Shown in pieces: positions 50,880 through 61,935 of a stretch of 64,000 nucleotides of DNA. Position numbers and translations under genes: made by a program. This stretch comes from Sparassis latifolia (Eukaryota > Basidiomycota > Agaricomycetes > Polyporales > Sparassidaceae). The stretch spans positions 1 to 64,000 of the forward strand of contig CM031555.1 in NCBI GenBank assembly GCA_018466975.1, given 5' to 3'. A model generated the notes under the pieces. The model ran no database searches. It was not told the DNA's origin and saw only the letters and a program-made list of their open reading frames with translations. The first letter of the stretch is position 1; the number at the start of each line of letters is the position of its first letter.

Positions 50880-51647
50880 TCACACATTGCGCGGCTCCAG
50901 CGTTCCTGTGCCAACAGCATATTTGCGCTTGTTGTGCATATACTGCTTGATGATCTCAGCTGTCGGCCAGTTGTTGACAAAGTCTCTCATCATTGAGAAC
51001 GTCTGCCATGTCTGCGTAGAGAAGTGTTGTCATGAGTATATCAGCACGGGTAAATGGCGCCATACTCACCACTTTGTATACCATACCTAATTTCTCAGCA
51101 GGTTGCTTCTTGAAATCCTGGTGCCAATCAAGACCGGCACTGAACATGTTCTCACGCACGATGCGCTAGCAGTAATTTGAAGTAAGTGATCTGCATGAAG
51201 GATAATGTGAGCATGACTAACTAGGATTGCTTGGTACTGTGCGTCATTGTCCTCCAGCCCCATCTCAACCTGCAGGTTGAAGCCTGCGCCAGCAGAGCCG
51301 GGCGGCTTCGGTATCAATGTCTTCTCTTTGACCTGTACAGCATTACTGGTTTTTGCGTGAAGCTCAGCCGCTTCACGCAAGGATTTCTGCTCTGCTAGCT
51401 GGGCTGCCAGTGTATATGTAATTGTGAGTTCATATCTGACGTGAGCTGCTAGCAAAAACTCACCTTGCAGCTCCTCCACACGTTTCTGTAGATCACTGGT
51501 GACGTTGTTTGCTGGCGAAGTGGGACCACTCGGCGGTCCTGCGATGGCCTTTGCTGCTCTACTTCCAGGATTACCATTCTTTTTTTTGCCCTTTGTGGTG
51601 CCCTTGGGCTTAGGAGCAGCCTGCTCATTGGCGATCCTCGGCGGCAT
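50880..51647 (-). CDS. Accessory protein of the Tnp2-type element
   Basis: Start MPPRIANEQAAPKPKGTTKG, a Lys/Pro/Gly-rich N-terminus, then a coiled coil (SDLQKRVEELQGE.., LAAQLAEQKSLREAAELHAK). Introns separate this from RIVRENMFSAGLDWHQDFKK and TWQTFSMMRDFVNNWPTAEI; the frame ends TLEPRNV. Proteins with this helix-plus-DWH..FK pattern accompany Tnp2 transposases in agaricomycetes; their role is unknown, perhaps DNA-end binding. The reading frame continues after the TGA for another 72 residues (MKGMPGANVG onward, highly charged), so the TGA at 50,880-50,882 could be a nonsense mutation in a longer protein. Confidence 0.55.
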
Positions 51648-51887
51648 GGTAAGATATAACTGGTGCAATTTCTATGGGTTATTTGCTGAAGGACTATGCA
51701 GGAGGGTGCAATGTGAGCATTGTCAACATTGGGGTGCTCGCGTTGCCATTCAGACTTAGCAAAATCTGAGAACTTTGTTTGTTGGAGTTTGGCATGTTGT
51801 ACTGCCTGTGGCGGCTCTCCTGTACTGCATTGCACTCAATATATAACACTCTGATCTACTCTACAAAGCTGCTGGCGAGATTATCCC

Positions 51888-54800
51888 ATGGGCCGGAAGA
51901 AGAAGCCAACTACATGACTGGTGCTATGTGCATGCGGCTGCGGCAGAATGGTGTCACGAAGCACGGAACGTTGCCATCGAGCAGGGAAGGTTGCGCCGAG
52001 AATCCATGCACTATCAGCATTGAATAGGCAGGTGTTCAAGAACTTGAAGAAGCATCAGGTATGACTTTGTAGCATGTGACGACAGACTTGCTCGGGTTTG
52101 ATTGTTGAGAGACATCAGCAGGCAGCAGTGGAAGTGGAATTAGACATTGAGTACAGCGAGACTGATGATGCTGCACCTGATGTTAGAGCCTTGGATGAGA
52201 AACTGGGTGCAGTGCCAATACCAATGGATGTGGGCTATGCTGCGGGGCCTGATGGGCCACAGTACCATGGCGGAGATGAAGCAGGCCAGGAGGTTGAACC
52301 CGAGGACTCTGCAGTACAGAGCGCAGTGGCCACCGCACAGACTGAGACTTGGTGTAGGCGTACACAGTGTGCACAGGTGGATGACGAGGAAGGGGAAATT
52401 TCTGATGATGAAGACAAGGCTGAGGACTATTCAAGTGAGAGCAATTCGGATTCAGACGATAACACCGACGATGAGGGAGGACTCACAGTGTGGGATTGGA
52501 TGGGTGCAGAATTTGAGGCTAGGGCAATGGCCATCGGTTTGTCCATGTCTCTTCCATGTCATTCCCTTGTAGACTGAGCTTGTTATTCGGGCTAAAGGAA
52601 GAGTTGAATAAAGAGGACAAGGCAATGCTCCGAGCATTTGCACTTAAAGTCGACTCTCACATGACAACACGAACCTATGCGAAGCTACCATTTGCATTTC
52701 CAAATGAACATATCCCCACACTTGGTCAAGCCAAATCTCACATTGCATTCTTGTCTGGCATCAAACCTCAATTATATGACTGCTGCCAAAATTCATGCTG
52801 TTGCTTTGTTGGCCCGCATGCAGAGCTCGAAACATGCCCGTATTGTCATCTGGACCGCTACCGAGCAGATAGGAAGCCTTACAAGCAGTACACGTACCTC
52901 CCCTTGATCCCGCGGCTCAAGGCATTTCATGTGAACACATCGATGGCCAAGAGCATGCAATATCGTGCTAAAGAACATAAACATGATCGAAATGTCATAA
53001 AAGATGTATTTGACAGTGAAATATACCGGTCCTTGTGCGGCCAACCTGTCATTGTCAACGGGAAGCCGCTGAAGCACAGATATTTTGAAGACTCACGAGA
53101 TTTTGCTCTAGGCCTGTCAACCGATGGTTTCGCACCTTTTAAACGGCGCAAGCAGATGGCATGGCCCCTCATTGCATACAACTACAACTTACCGCCAGAA
53201 GTTCACTTCCACAAAAAAAAATCATTCCCATTGCGGTGATTCCTGGCCCCAAGAAGCCTGCCGACTTTGACTCTTTTCTCAGGCCTCTTGCCGAGGAAAT
53301 GTTGCAACTGGCAGTTGGCGTGCACACATGGGATGTCCTGACAGTGGCCATGTTCATTCTGCATGCATTTCTCATTCTTGTCGGAGGTGACATCCCTGCG
53401 ATCTCAATGATCATGCATATGAAGGGGCACAATGGATACGCACCATGCCGCATGTGCAAAATCGTCGGTGTTCGAGTCCCCAATGCACCCCGCAGCCCAT
53501 ATTATGTCCCTCTTGACCACTCTCGACATCTCGCACCCGGTGCCATCATTTCCTATGATCCCGCAGCACTCCCGAAACGCACACATGAAGACATACTTAC
53601 TCAAGCGCGCGAAGTGCAAAGTGCACGTACTGATGCCGAAGCCGAGCGACTTGCCAAGGCTTATGGAATCAAAGGTGTCCCCCTCCTCTCATGTCTCTCA
53701 TCACTCTCTTTTCCACTCTCCTTCCCCTACGATTTTATGCATCTGATCTGGGAAAATGTCATCAAGAATCTTGTACTGCTGTGGACTGGTGAGTTCAAGG
53801 GTCTAGACGAGGGAAATAAAGAATACCAGCTACATCCGGACGTGTGGACTGCAATTGGCGCCACTACTGCTGCTGCCAGCTCCACAATACCTTCAGCCTT
53901 TGGTCCTCGGATACCTGATCCTGCTACTGACAAGAGTGCAAGCACGGCTGACTCCTGGTCACTATGGTCTCTATACGTCGGCCCTGTTCTTCTCGCCTGC
54001 AAGTTCACATGCCCAAAGTATTATGAACACTTTATCGAGCTGGTCAAATTACTCCACATGTGCCTGGAGTTTGAGATTAGCAGACAGGATATTGCCATCG
54101 TTCGAGCGGGTTTCATAAAGTGGGTGACTACATACGAAAGGTATGTGAAATATCTTGAAACTCGATCTCACCACGACAAGGCACCACTCACAACCCTTGC
54201 ACATTCAGAATTTACTACCAGCATTCGCCAGAGCGACTCGGGATTTGCCCAGTTACTATCCATGCCCTTCTGCATATTGCTGACAGCATCGAGACAGCCG
54301 GTCCAGTTTGGGCGTGCTGGTCATTCCCGATGGAATGCTTTTGCGGGTACTTACAGCCTGCGATCAAGAGTCGCCGTTTTCCATTTGCTAGTATCGACAG
54401 ATACCTCATAGATTCAGCACGTCTGGAGCACATTAAAATGCTGTATGGCATGGAGAAAGAGCTTGCACTGAAGCTGACAGCATCAATGTCAGGTCTTGCT
54501 GTGGCGGAGTGTGAGTCAAGCCACAATTTCATATTCCGGCATCATCTGACTGTCGTGATTTCAGACAATACATGTCTGCTGCTTCCACCTCATCGAACAG
54601 CTGACATGAAGACTACCCCGCTGATTGAGAAGATTGTGGGGGCTTTGGCGACACGATTCAATGTGACTGCTCACGTCGCACGTTATGCCTTGCCTGAACA
54701 AATAGAGTTGTAGGGAAAAGTACGGATTCTCCCCGATGGTGACACCATCCATGCGGCAGCCTTGAGCAAGCCTCGTGAGGACCGGTGTGATGCGACGTAT

Positions 54801-55229
54801 GTGCGAGTAAGTACCATTTCATGGCAATTACTTATCTTCGTTGCAAGGACTAACAATCTGCTTGCTTGTTAGTATGAGGTGTTGGTCGACAAGAATGCCC
54901 GATTTCATCGTAGATGCGTTGCTTTAGAAATGCGCACCTTCTATAGACAGCTACAACACATCTTCGCTGTGCACCTTGCGCCTTCGCAGCCACTGCAACT
55001 CACCGAACTGACAACTCTCATCCTTGCCGCTATCAAGTCCTGCCGGATCGAACGCTCCCACAACACACTCGACATACACTTCTTCTCGGACACGGGCACA
55101 GTGGATGTCATCGACATTTCATGCATACAATGTGTCGTCGGCAGGGTACTGGATGGTGATCACTGGGCGATCATAGACTGCAGTGGATCGCTTGCGTGCG
55201 CTGTGTATGCCGACGAAGTTGAGGACTAG
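51888..55229 (+). pseudogene. Tnp2-family (CACTA) transposase, disabled
   Basis: Starts MGRKKKPTT with a Cys-rich motif (LCACGCGRMVS), an acidic region (EEGEISDDED..), a zinc-binding-like segment (CCQNSCCCFVG, CPYC) and the Tnp2 core: ALGLSTDGFAPFKRRKQMAW, VIPGPKKPADFDSF, HAFLILVGGDIPA, MKGHNGYAPCRMCKI. A 71-nt intron near 54,142-54,212 then leads to CPVTIHALLHIADSIETAGP, FCGYLQPAIKSRRFP and, after another intron, the C-terminal part (LVDKNARFHRR.., VVGRVLDGDHWAIIDCSGS). Three lesions are visible: a TGA at codon 10 (51,915-51,917), a one-base frame shift at a run of nine A (53,213-53,221) and a TAG at 54,711-54,713 where a Trp is expected. The enzyme cuts and joins element ends; this copy is probably inactive. 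Confidence 0.85.
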
Positions 55230-55500
55230 ACATACTTACCTGTAGCTACGGTCTTCATAGTTCAACCATCTTATGGTTGATAATTCATGTTTTTTTGCAT
55301 TTGCAAAACACTGGGTAATTTTCACTCAAAAAGATACTCAATTTGGTGGACAGAATCCGTGAGTCCACAATCAGTCAAAAGGACTCGAAACTTGGATGAA
55401 TTGTAATGAGTGAAATTAACTACTCAATTCACCTGGTCCGAGATTCACACATTTTGTGAGTGAATCGGGATTTTCACTTATGTTGTGGCCGATTGTTGCC

Positions 55501-56299
55501 CACACGTGCTTTCATAGTGACAGTGGTGGCGCTCAAGTACAGGCGTTAGATAAAGAGATGAGAGTTGCATCCGGTAATGCACAAATGTTTGCATGACTGA
55601 CCGTAATTCGAGTGAGACACGTTGGCCTACTCTTGCTTGGCCACGGGCTGGGGAGGAATGCAATTTGATTGTCGCATTGTAGTCTGCTCTGGGAAGTCAG
55701 GTCGTGTTCATCGATGGCCTTTGTGAGTCAGCACCCTCACGTCTCTATGTAAAGGCCGTCTAGTAAAAGTTGTCTACAGAGGCTGCCACATCTCTTGTGC
55801 TAATATTTCGACACACTTTATATACAGTCACTCTCATCTACTCTGACTCCATTGCCACAATCGCACGTACTGAGTGGTGTCCCTCAGATTTCACATCCGC
55901 TGCATCCTTCGACCTTCTTCGGCAATTAGCTTGCTCAGCAACCGATATGTGCCACCCTTTGATATCATACACGGAAGTAAACCTCGAGCTCAGACATTGC
56001 AGCTATCTTTCGACGTGTAAAGGGCGAGCCTCCCTCCACTTACAGAATGTTGTACATCATTCGGGTTCAGCTGCCATCCTGGTGCAGATTGAACACTGCA
56101 AGGATGCTAAGATGCAAGGGGAGGAATTCTGCCTGGGAACTCGCCTCTTGGTATCCCGCACATTGAAATTGTAAACAATGAACTCCATTCTCCTGCCATG
56201 AGCAAATGGTGACTTGGAGGTCTACTGAAGAATGTGCAGTCTGGAAGAAACAATCGTTCACTGTACCTCTGCAGTCATGGTAATATAAAGTATTTTGCC
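55501..56299. other. Intergenic stretch, no supported gene
   Basis: One plus frame of 134 residues (55,770-56,174) has no recognisable domain and I do not call it. The stretch may contain the right end of the transposon. Confidence 0.4.
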
Positions 56300-57500
56300 A
56301 GTTGGGCTCTGTCAAGAAGGTCCGCTCTCACTGAGGGAGTTCACCCACAGCCGATTTCCATCTTCTCTCATGGCCTACACACTCGCAAGAAGTACGCCCC
56401 GCGAAGGATTTATGCAAACGGGGCAGTGATCAAGGCTATATCACAATACTTTATAGGAAGTGAGTAGCATCACAACCTTCGATCAAACTAGCGAACTAAC
56501 CCTGTGATAGTCTTTCTAATGTTAGTGCTAGTGGATTTTAGCAAAGTAACTCTCCTGGTATCGACACCAGTTTTTCATCTGATCATATATCTGTGGTACC
56601 CGCTGAACCATCCACATTGGAAGACAACGACCATAAGGAGAAGATGACGAAGACCATAGTGGTGTCAAGGCCACTCGCGATGCGTGCGATGATTCAGGAC
56701 CATCACACTCTACTTTGGTATGTCTCCTACTTTGGTATGTCTCCTACTTTGGTATGTCTCCGTAAAATAGGTCCGCTGTTTGAGCTGGAGTTTGTTGATT
56801 TCAGAAAACTATGCGCATGGAGCAAGATATTCTCCTTTTTCCCATGTCCACACATCCAGATGCAGTCCGGAGCCCGGCCACGCTCATTGTCATCCCCAAA
56901 GAGGCTGACCACACAACATGAGCCCCCCGCCATCCTTCATAGCACCGCCTCGTCGAAACGGGAGTCGCAGCCGGCAGTATTTCGTCTGCGGGCGAGATTG
57001 TGTTCGTCGCTTCTCGCGTAAGGCACCGAGTTTCGTGCCTTCAAGTGTGAGCGGTACCTCACTAGATGCAGCGCCTGGTGCTATGCTACCCGTATCGACG
57101 TATTGCCTTGTGGCTATAGCGCATGCGCAGAGCTCCGCCCTTCTCGTCACAGCCCTGACGACGCGCCGCAGCTCCAGCTCGCCAGGTTCTAGTCCCCCGT
57201 GGAGAAAGACATCCATGCCAAGCATTCTGTAGACAATGTCCTCGACCTGCTTTTCTATGCTTGGCGTGACGTCCTCATGATATCTTCATTCATGCAAGCT
57301 GACTGGCGTGCTGCACCTCGAGTGACCGGACGTTCTCACCGCGCAGGTGAGGTTCTTCGCGCAGAAGTGCCTGCTCGTTTACATGCTCTCGAAGCTTGTG
57401 GGCGTCCCTACAGCACCCGTATCGCATGCGGCAAAGGGTCTCGTGTCCGTCTTTAATAGATAGCTTGCATCCGGTGGGATTTTTTGAGTGCTCTACCATG
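56300..57500 (+). pseudogene. Decayed BTB/POZ paralogue
   Basis: Aligns piece by piece with the BTB gene at 47,324: APRRIYANGAVIKAISQYFI (compare TPRALYANSAVLKAASPYFV), SSDHISVVPAEPSTLEDNDH (compare ADQPSVMKADPYAAEDSDY), ATLIVIPKEADHTT (compare RTIVIKDAALTTW) and GEIVFVASR (compare GEIAFAPLQ). A C-terminal segment DIHAKHSVDNVLDLLF, typical of BTB proteins, also survives; the 47-kb copy lacks it. Segments lie in different frames with stops between them. It is in direct orientation with the other copy, suggesting a tandem duplication later separated by the transposon. Confidence 0.7.
56711..56761. repeat. Perfect 17-bp tandem repeat, three copies
   Basis: TACTTTGGTATGTCTCC is repeated three times head to tail inside the BTB pseudogene. 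The length is not a multiple of three, so it would break the frame, consistent with decay. Confidence 0.9.
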
Positions 57501-58081
57501 AACTCACTGTTCAGAAAACTGTCAATAGACTCGCAATGGGTGCCGGACCTAGATCGTACCGCATATCTTATTGGCACCCCGGGGTTCATCATTCCTGATG
57601 TATATTCGATCTCAACTAGTTATTCAACTGTTTCTACACTGATGCTGTTTAAAGATTAATACGCCTACTGATTGCATAAAGATAGGGAGCACGGTGGCTG
57701 TACCTTAGATGGCTGAGAAGAGACTACAGAATTCAGCCCCAGCTCGAGGACCCACAGTGACGCTATTGCCAGAGGTAAGGCTGAAGTTATTATCGTATTA
57801 TTGAGGTTGAAAAATGCTAATAGATCCGCAGGCCGCGAAGGTAGTGTCCGCTACTGCTAATCCTTAGTGCATATTTCCCCGACATATCGGATGGAACCGC
57901 TGTCAAGCGGGCCCTCAGTGTGCATCATTGTGATTGCTGACGCTGTGCTGACCATGTTGATGAGATGGATTTTCAGTCGTCTATTCTCGTGCTGAAAGGT
58001 TTGCAGATTGCAAGCACTTACATTGTACATTTGCATGGGCAAAGCTAGTCTCCCGTAGGCAGACTACAAAATGATCCCTAT
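57501..58081. other. Stretch without a supported gene
   Basis: Short frames only. Its end is the insertion site of the copia-type LTR; the 5 bp before the LTR are CCTAT, but no matching right-hand copy was found. Confidence 0.45.
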
Positions 58082-58268
58082 TGTTGGGAATGCCTGGAGG
58101 AAGCGATCCGATGGAGCCCGCCACAGCAGGGAATAATTATGTAAGGGAACTTTATATAGAATGTATATAAAGAAATCTATTTCGGGAACCCAGCTGAGTA
58201 ATCGGGTCTTCCCTTCATCTGAGACATCATTGCAATATTCTCTGGGATTTTACCTATTATTCTCAACA
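58082..58268 (+). mobile_element. 5' LTR of a copia-type retrotransposon
   Basis: 187 bp bounded by TGTTG and CAACA inverted ends. It has a TATATAAAG promoter box at 58,163-58,171 and is followed directly by GGTTATGAGCCC, which resembles an initiator-Met tRNA primer-binding site. The gag frame starts 114 bp further on. No matching 3' LTR was seen in the window. Confidence 0.75.
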
Positions 58269-58381
58269 GGTTATGAGCCCCAAGACCATCTAAACCTCGG
58301 ACTTGTATTCTACTGCTGCTAACGACCAATAAAACTATCCTCACCCATACAAGAAAAACTACCCCTGTTCTGGGCGACACG

Positions 58382-59191
58382 ATGTCGAATGATGACAAGG
58401 ACATTCTGAACAGTATGTATTGGATCCATCCTCTGAAGGAGGACAACTGGATGCCATGGAAGAGGCGCATGACCGCATTCCTGGACGAGAAGAAGCTTCT
58501 CAGCTACGTCACCAGTGAGATACAGAAACCGGAGCCGAGTGCTAATCCGGATACCAGAGAAGCGCACGATGCTGAGATTCAGAAGTGGGGTGAGAAGGAT
58601 CAGAGGGCGAGGAATTTGATCATCATGTGCCTGGACGATGCACAGGTGATCCATATGGAAGGAGCGACAATGGCGCATCATATGTGGGATCTGCTTCGCA
58701 CAGTCAAGGAGCTGAACGGACAACATGGGATTATAGCATTGAGTCGAGTTTTCTATGATTACCATGCTGATGAAGGCGTGAATATCCTAAAGCACATCGC
58801 CAAGCTTCGGGAGATACGCGAGCAATTACAGACGATGAGAAAGCAAATAACGGATGCAGATTTTAATGGGATTCTCATCAAGTCCCTGCCCAGCAGCTGG
58901 GACTCATATATGGCATCGTACACTGGCGCGATGAGTTCTCAGCCAAACTCTCTGCCAATGATGGCACTGGAATTGATCACTGTAGTCATCGGCGAATATA
59001 GGTGCCGTCTCGACCGCGATCAGCATGTCGAGCCAGAGCAAGCGCTTACTGCCCAGAGCCAGAAGTGGAAGCGAGACTTGATCAAGAAATGTTCCATCTG
59101 TCATAAGATGGAACACACAGCTAGGCTAATAAATGCCGAAACTGAGGCAAGCCCATCTGTTGTTACGCGGCAGCGAAACACGAGCGTCTAG
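58382..59191 (+). CDS. Copia-type Gag (UBN2-like), pol missing
   Basis: 269 residues from MSNDDKDILNSMYWIHPLKE. The capsid-like domain has W..W..RM.AFLDEKKLL near the start, WGEKDQRARNLIIMCLDD, MWDLLRTV and DFNGILIKSLPSSWD, all typical of copia Gag. Near the end is a defective zinc knuckle, CSICHKMEHTARL, with C-X2-C-X4-H but no fourth Cys. No protease, integrase or reverse transcriptase follows: 52 bp after the stop the sequence is interrupted by another LTR element. It is a truncated relic, although this frame itself is intact. Confidence 0.82.
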   Translation: MSNDDKDILNSMYWIHPLKEDNWMPWKRRMTAFLDEKKLLSYVTSEIQKPEPSANPDTREAHDAEIQKWGEKDQRARNLIIMCLDDAQVIHMEGATMAHHMWDLLRTVKELNGQHGIIALSRVFYDYHADEGVNILKHIAKLREIREQLQTMRKQITDADFNGILIKSLPSSWDSYMASYTGAMSSQPNSLPMMALELITVVIGEYRCRLDRDQHVEPEQALTAQSQKWKRDLIKKCSICHKMEHTARLINAETEASPSVVTRQRNTSV

Positions 59192-59238
59192 TCGAGTCGT
59201 CACGAGACAAGGTCTTAGTCTAAGACACAAGTCCGTTC

Positions 59239-59243
59239 AAGTG
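59239..59243. repeat. Target-site duplication AAGTG, left
   Basis: Identical to 61,653-61,657. The two flank a complete LTR element. Confidence 0.9.
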
Positions 59244-59423
59244 TGTAAGGAGCCTAAATCCTCAGGCTCACCAGGGCTGAAGTGGACTCAATGTATAGCC
59301 AAAACTAAGCTAAGACTGAGTGTGTACAGCTAGATGGTGAGTGTAGGGGATATAAAGCAACTTGCTTATGTAAGTAGTAAGCAGTCCATAACGAGTAACA
59401 GTCGTCAGAACCGACCCGTTACA
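59244..59423 (-). repeat. LTR, left copy
   Basis: 180 bp, begins TGTAAGGAGCC and ends GACCCGTTACA on the plus strand. It differs from the right copy at only a few positions, suggesting recent insertion. Confidence 0.95.
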
Positions 59424-59596
59424 CCCTCCCCTATCAGAAACAACCCAGGGGGAAAGAAAGGAAGAGAAGGGGAATAGATGGGGATATGGTAAAGTAAAGT
59501 GTACTATGTATAAGGGAAGTAAAGAGAATGTATACCATAAAATAAATGTGCGATGCGCACACTCCCTCCCACTCCAGAAAACCCGTCGGATCCACC

Positions 59597-61059
59597 TCAG
59601 GTTACAGTTCCATAGACAACGACCGGGGGTGTCTGAGGAGATCGCACGCAGTGGTTTGGGAGGCATGGGTCCTGTGGGCAGGCCCACTGCCAGTGCCGGT
59701 CGATGTGGCAAAGTTGAGAGTCAGGCCATTGAATTTGCAGAGGTGGGATGGATGATAGGGGAGTCGACAAGGTCGACAAGGGTGGGTGGGGCAGCAACTG
59801 TGCACCATCGTACACAGGTGCTGCTGCCTCGGGGGTGTCCTGGGCGTGATGCCGTGGCACTGCATCGCGGTCCGCTGGTGCCATCGAGGTTGGCTGCTCA
59901 ATGGCGCAGGAGAGTGGTGGCAGTCCGTCGTAGACGTCGGATGCGGGGTATGTGATCGGCGGGGAAGGAGGGTGTGCAAGCGGTGCGCTCGGGTCCATGA
60001 GCACCGTCGGGTGGTTCACAGTGGGGACAGCGGGGTGCGCCTCTGGGCGCACTGGGATCGCGTTGTCGTGAACGCACTCCCCTCACACCGGTGACATGGT
60101 GCGGTGCATCGGTGACACGGTAATGGGGTGCGTCGGTGATGCGGTGCGCTCCTGGGTCGTGGTGCTAGCATGGCGCACCCTCGGTGTTGGTGGCGTGGTG
60201 GGCACGTCGTCCTGGGTATGCACCCCTGGCATTGTCAGCATGGTGCGGTGCGTCAGTGATGCTGTAGGCATTGGCAGCGCTGGGCGCGTTCGTGTGTCGG
60301 CACCCGCGTGGCACGCCCATGGTGCTGGCGGTGTGCCGGGTGCGACGTCCGTGTCCTGCACTGCGGCCGCTGTGGGCTTCATTGCGCAGCCGCAGTGCGT
60401 CGGTGCGCTCAGCGCCAGCTGCGCTGTTGGGCGGTTGGTGACCTGGACAGCGAGGCACATTGGCATCGGGCTGTCGCGAGGCTTGCATCCTTCGCGCTGG
60501 TAACATGGCCGGCGCGTCGTCTGCATCCTGTGCTGAGGCCACTGTGGGCGCGGTCATGCAGCCGCACTGCATCGCTGTGCTCGTGCGTTGGCGCTGCGCT
60601 GTCGCGGTCGCGCGCCTCTGGCACTGGTGACATCGCGGGCATGTTATCTGCGTCCTGCGTTACCACTGTCGCGCGCGTGCGTACGCTGCGACACGGTGGT
60701 GTCGCGCATGAGAGCGTCGGCGCCATCGGCGTTGTTGGGCACCCGGTAATGTGGGTGCATGGCAGCGGCGCTGTGGGAGATGGCAGGGTGGGCGTACCTC
60801 GCACATTCTGCTTCCTCAGCTCCTGCTCCTGGTAGCGCTGCGGCCATTCCTTCACCCTCTTCTCTGGCCTCCTCTCCTCCCTTCTCCTCTCCTCGGCCTC
60901 CTTTACCCTCGCACTCTCCCCTACCGGTTTTTGGGGCCGGTTTTTTCGGTCCTGACTCAGCACGATGGTCTTGAGGTGGCGTGGGAGCTCAGGCCTGGCA
61001 AGGATATCGGACGTGAGAGAGGAGAAGTGGGGAGCGTGGTAGGAGTAGAGGTGTCGCAT
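59597..61059 (-). pseudogene. Charged and Pro/Ala/Thr-rich frames of the LTR element
   Basis: Three overlapping minus-strand frames follow the Gag-like frame. One opens with a basic coiled coil (RVKEAEERRREERRPEKRVK). The others are Pro/Thr/His-rich with short internal repeats. No enzyme motifs are visible, and the frames shift relative to one another, so this looks like a decayed or low-complexity coding region. Confidence 0.35.
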
Positions 61060-61433
61060 TTGATGTGGTCACGTGTCACGTGGTGACACGTCCGTGCCAT
61101 GTCAAACATTGCATGGGCGACATTGGCTTCCCAGCATTCTGCAAGGGCATTGAGGTGGTGGTGAGCGTGCTTGATGGTGGTAAGGCCGTCTTCGCAAGCA
61201 TAGCACTCGTGAAGGGTGGTGAGGTGGAGGTGTCGCTCAACCAGCCAGTCGGCGATTGTGAGCCAATGAGTGAGGTTGTTCACCTCAACCCATCCTCGCA
61301 GTGTGTTGGCAACACAGCCTATGTCACTGATGATGACTGTGACTTCAGAGGTCCTGAGAGGTGTTGCCAGGTAGGTATGACGTGCAGGGCACAGTGAGTG
61401 CTCCTGCCCATTCAGCCAGTAGTATTCAGTCAT
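60957..61433 (-). CDS. Gag-like protein of the non-autonomous LTR element
   Basis: 158 residues from MTEYYWLNGQEHSLCPARHT, beginning 40 bp inside the right LTR. It is rich in His, Leu and Thr (THWLTIADWLVERHLHLTTL, HVTRDHIKCDTS). No known motif such as a zinc knuckle is present. Its position suggests it is the Gag of this element, but I cannot confirm the family. The following minus-strand frames overlap its 3' end. Confidence 0.4.
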   Translation of the reverse strand: MTEYYWLNGQEHSLCPARHTYLATPLRTSEVTVIISDIGCVANTLRGWVEVNNLTHWLTIADWLVERHLHLTTLHECYACEDGLTTIKHAHHHLNALAECWEANVAHAMFDMARTCHHVTRDHIKCDTSTPTTLPTSPLSRPISLPGLSSHATSRPSC

Positions 61434-61472
61434 AGCAGAACTTCAGCAGTAGTTCTGAGACTGCAAAAAAAG

Positions 61473-61652
61473 TGTAAGGAGCCTAAAACCTCAGGCTCAC
61501 CAGGGCTGCAGTGGACTCAATGTATAGTCAAAACTAAGCTAAGACTGAGTGTGTACAGCTAGATGGTGAGTGTAGGGGATATAAAGCAACTTGCTTATGT
61601 AAGTAGTAAGCAGTCCATAACGAGTAACAGTCGTCAGAACCGACCCGTTACA
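61473..61652 (-). repeat. LTR, right copy
   Basis: 180 bp, nearly identical to the left copy. Differences include AAATCC to AAAACC, CTGAAG to CTGCAG and ATAGCC to ATAGTC. Confidence 0.95.
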
Positions 61653-61657
61653 AAGTG
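61653..61657. repeat. Target-site duplication AAGTG, right
   Basis: Directly follows the TTACA end of the right LTR and matches 59,239-59,243. Confidence 0.9.
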
Positions 61658-61935
61658 ACACTTCTGGCGATGTCCTCGCACTGAAGGTCGATCAGAGTTC
61701 GTTCTTATGACTCGTAGTAGCTGTCTGCTACCAGTGATGTCAGTTATGAAAGATAATCTTTTCTATCAATAAGTAGCAAATTTTCATGAGAATTGCTACT
61801 TTTAAGTAGACTTATCTGTAGGTGCATAGATTAATTTAGGATAATCTTAATATAATCTTCCAGATAATCTGAGGCTAATCTTCTGGATAATCTGAGAATA
61901 ATCTGAAGATTGGCAATAAAATACAATTTTAACTT

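Larger units (their letters stand above)
50020..55500. mobile_element. CACTA/Tnp2-type DNA transposon (ends approximate)
   Basis: It contains a Tnp2-family transposase (plus) and the divergent accessory gene often seen with it in mushroom genomes (minus). The ends were not fixed. The left flank has a perfect 10-bp stem hairpin (GGCTGGGCGA/TCGCCCAGCC, 50,023-50,045) and many short TTCACC-type motifs at 50,080-50,280. The right flank (55,300-55,480) has GAGTGAA and TTTTCACT motifs. These resemble subterminal repeats of CACTA elements, but no matching terminal inverted repeats or target duplication were found. Confidence 0.6.
59244..61652 (-). mobile_element. Complete non-autonomous LTR retrotransposon, 2.4 kb
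   Basis: Two 180-bp direct LTRs (59,244-59,423 and 61,473-61,652), a perfect 5-bp target duplication AAGTG and about 2.05 kb between. LTR ends are TGTAA and TTACA. A purine tract on the minus strand (GATAGGGGAGGG) abuts the left LTR and Gag-like frames run on the minus strand, so I read the element in minus orientation. No protease, reverse transcriptase or integrase is found. The usual TGG-type primer-binding site is absent next to the right LTR. It sits inside the copia remnant, so it is the younger insertion. Confidence 0.85.

Noticed and set aside
60308..60835. Plus-strand frame rich in Cys, Arg and Val
   Set aside because: It lies antisense to the minus-strand frames of the LTR element and is a composition artefact of the repeats.
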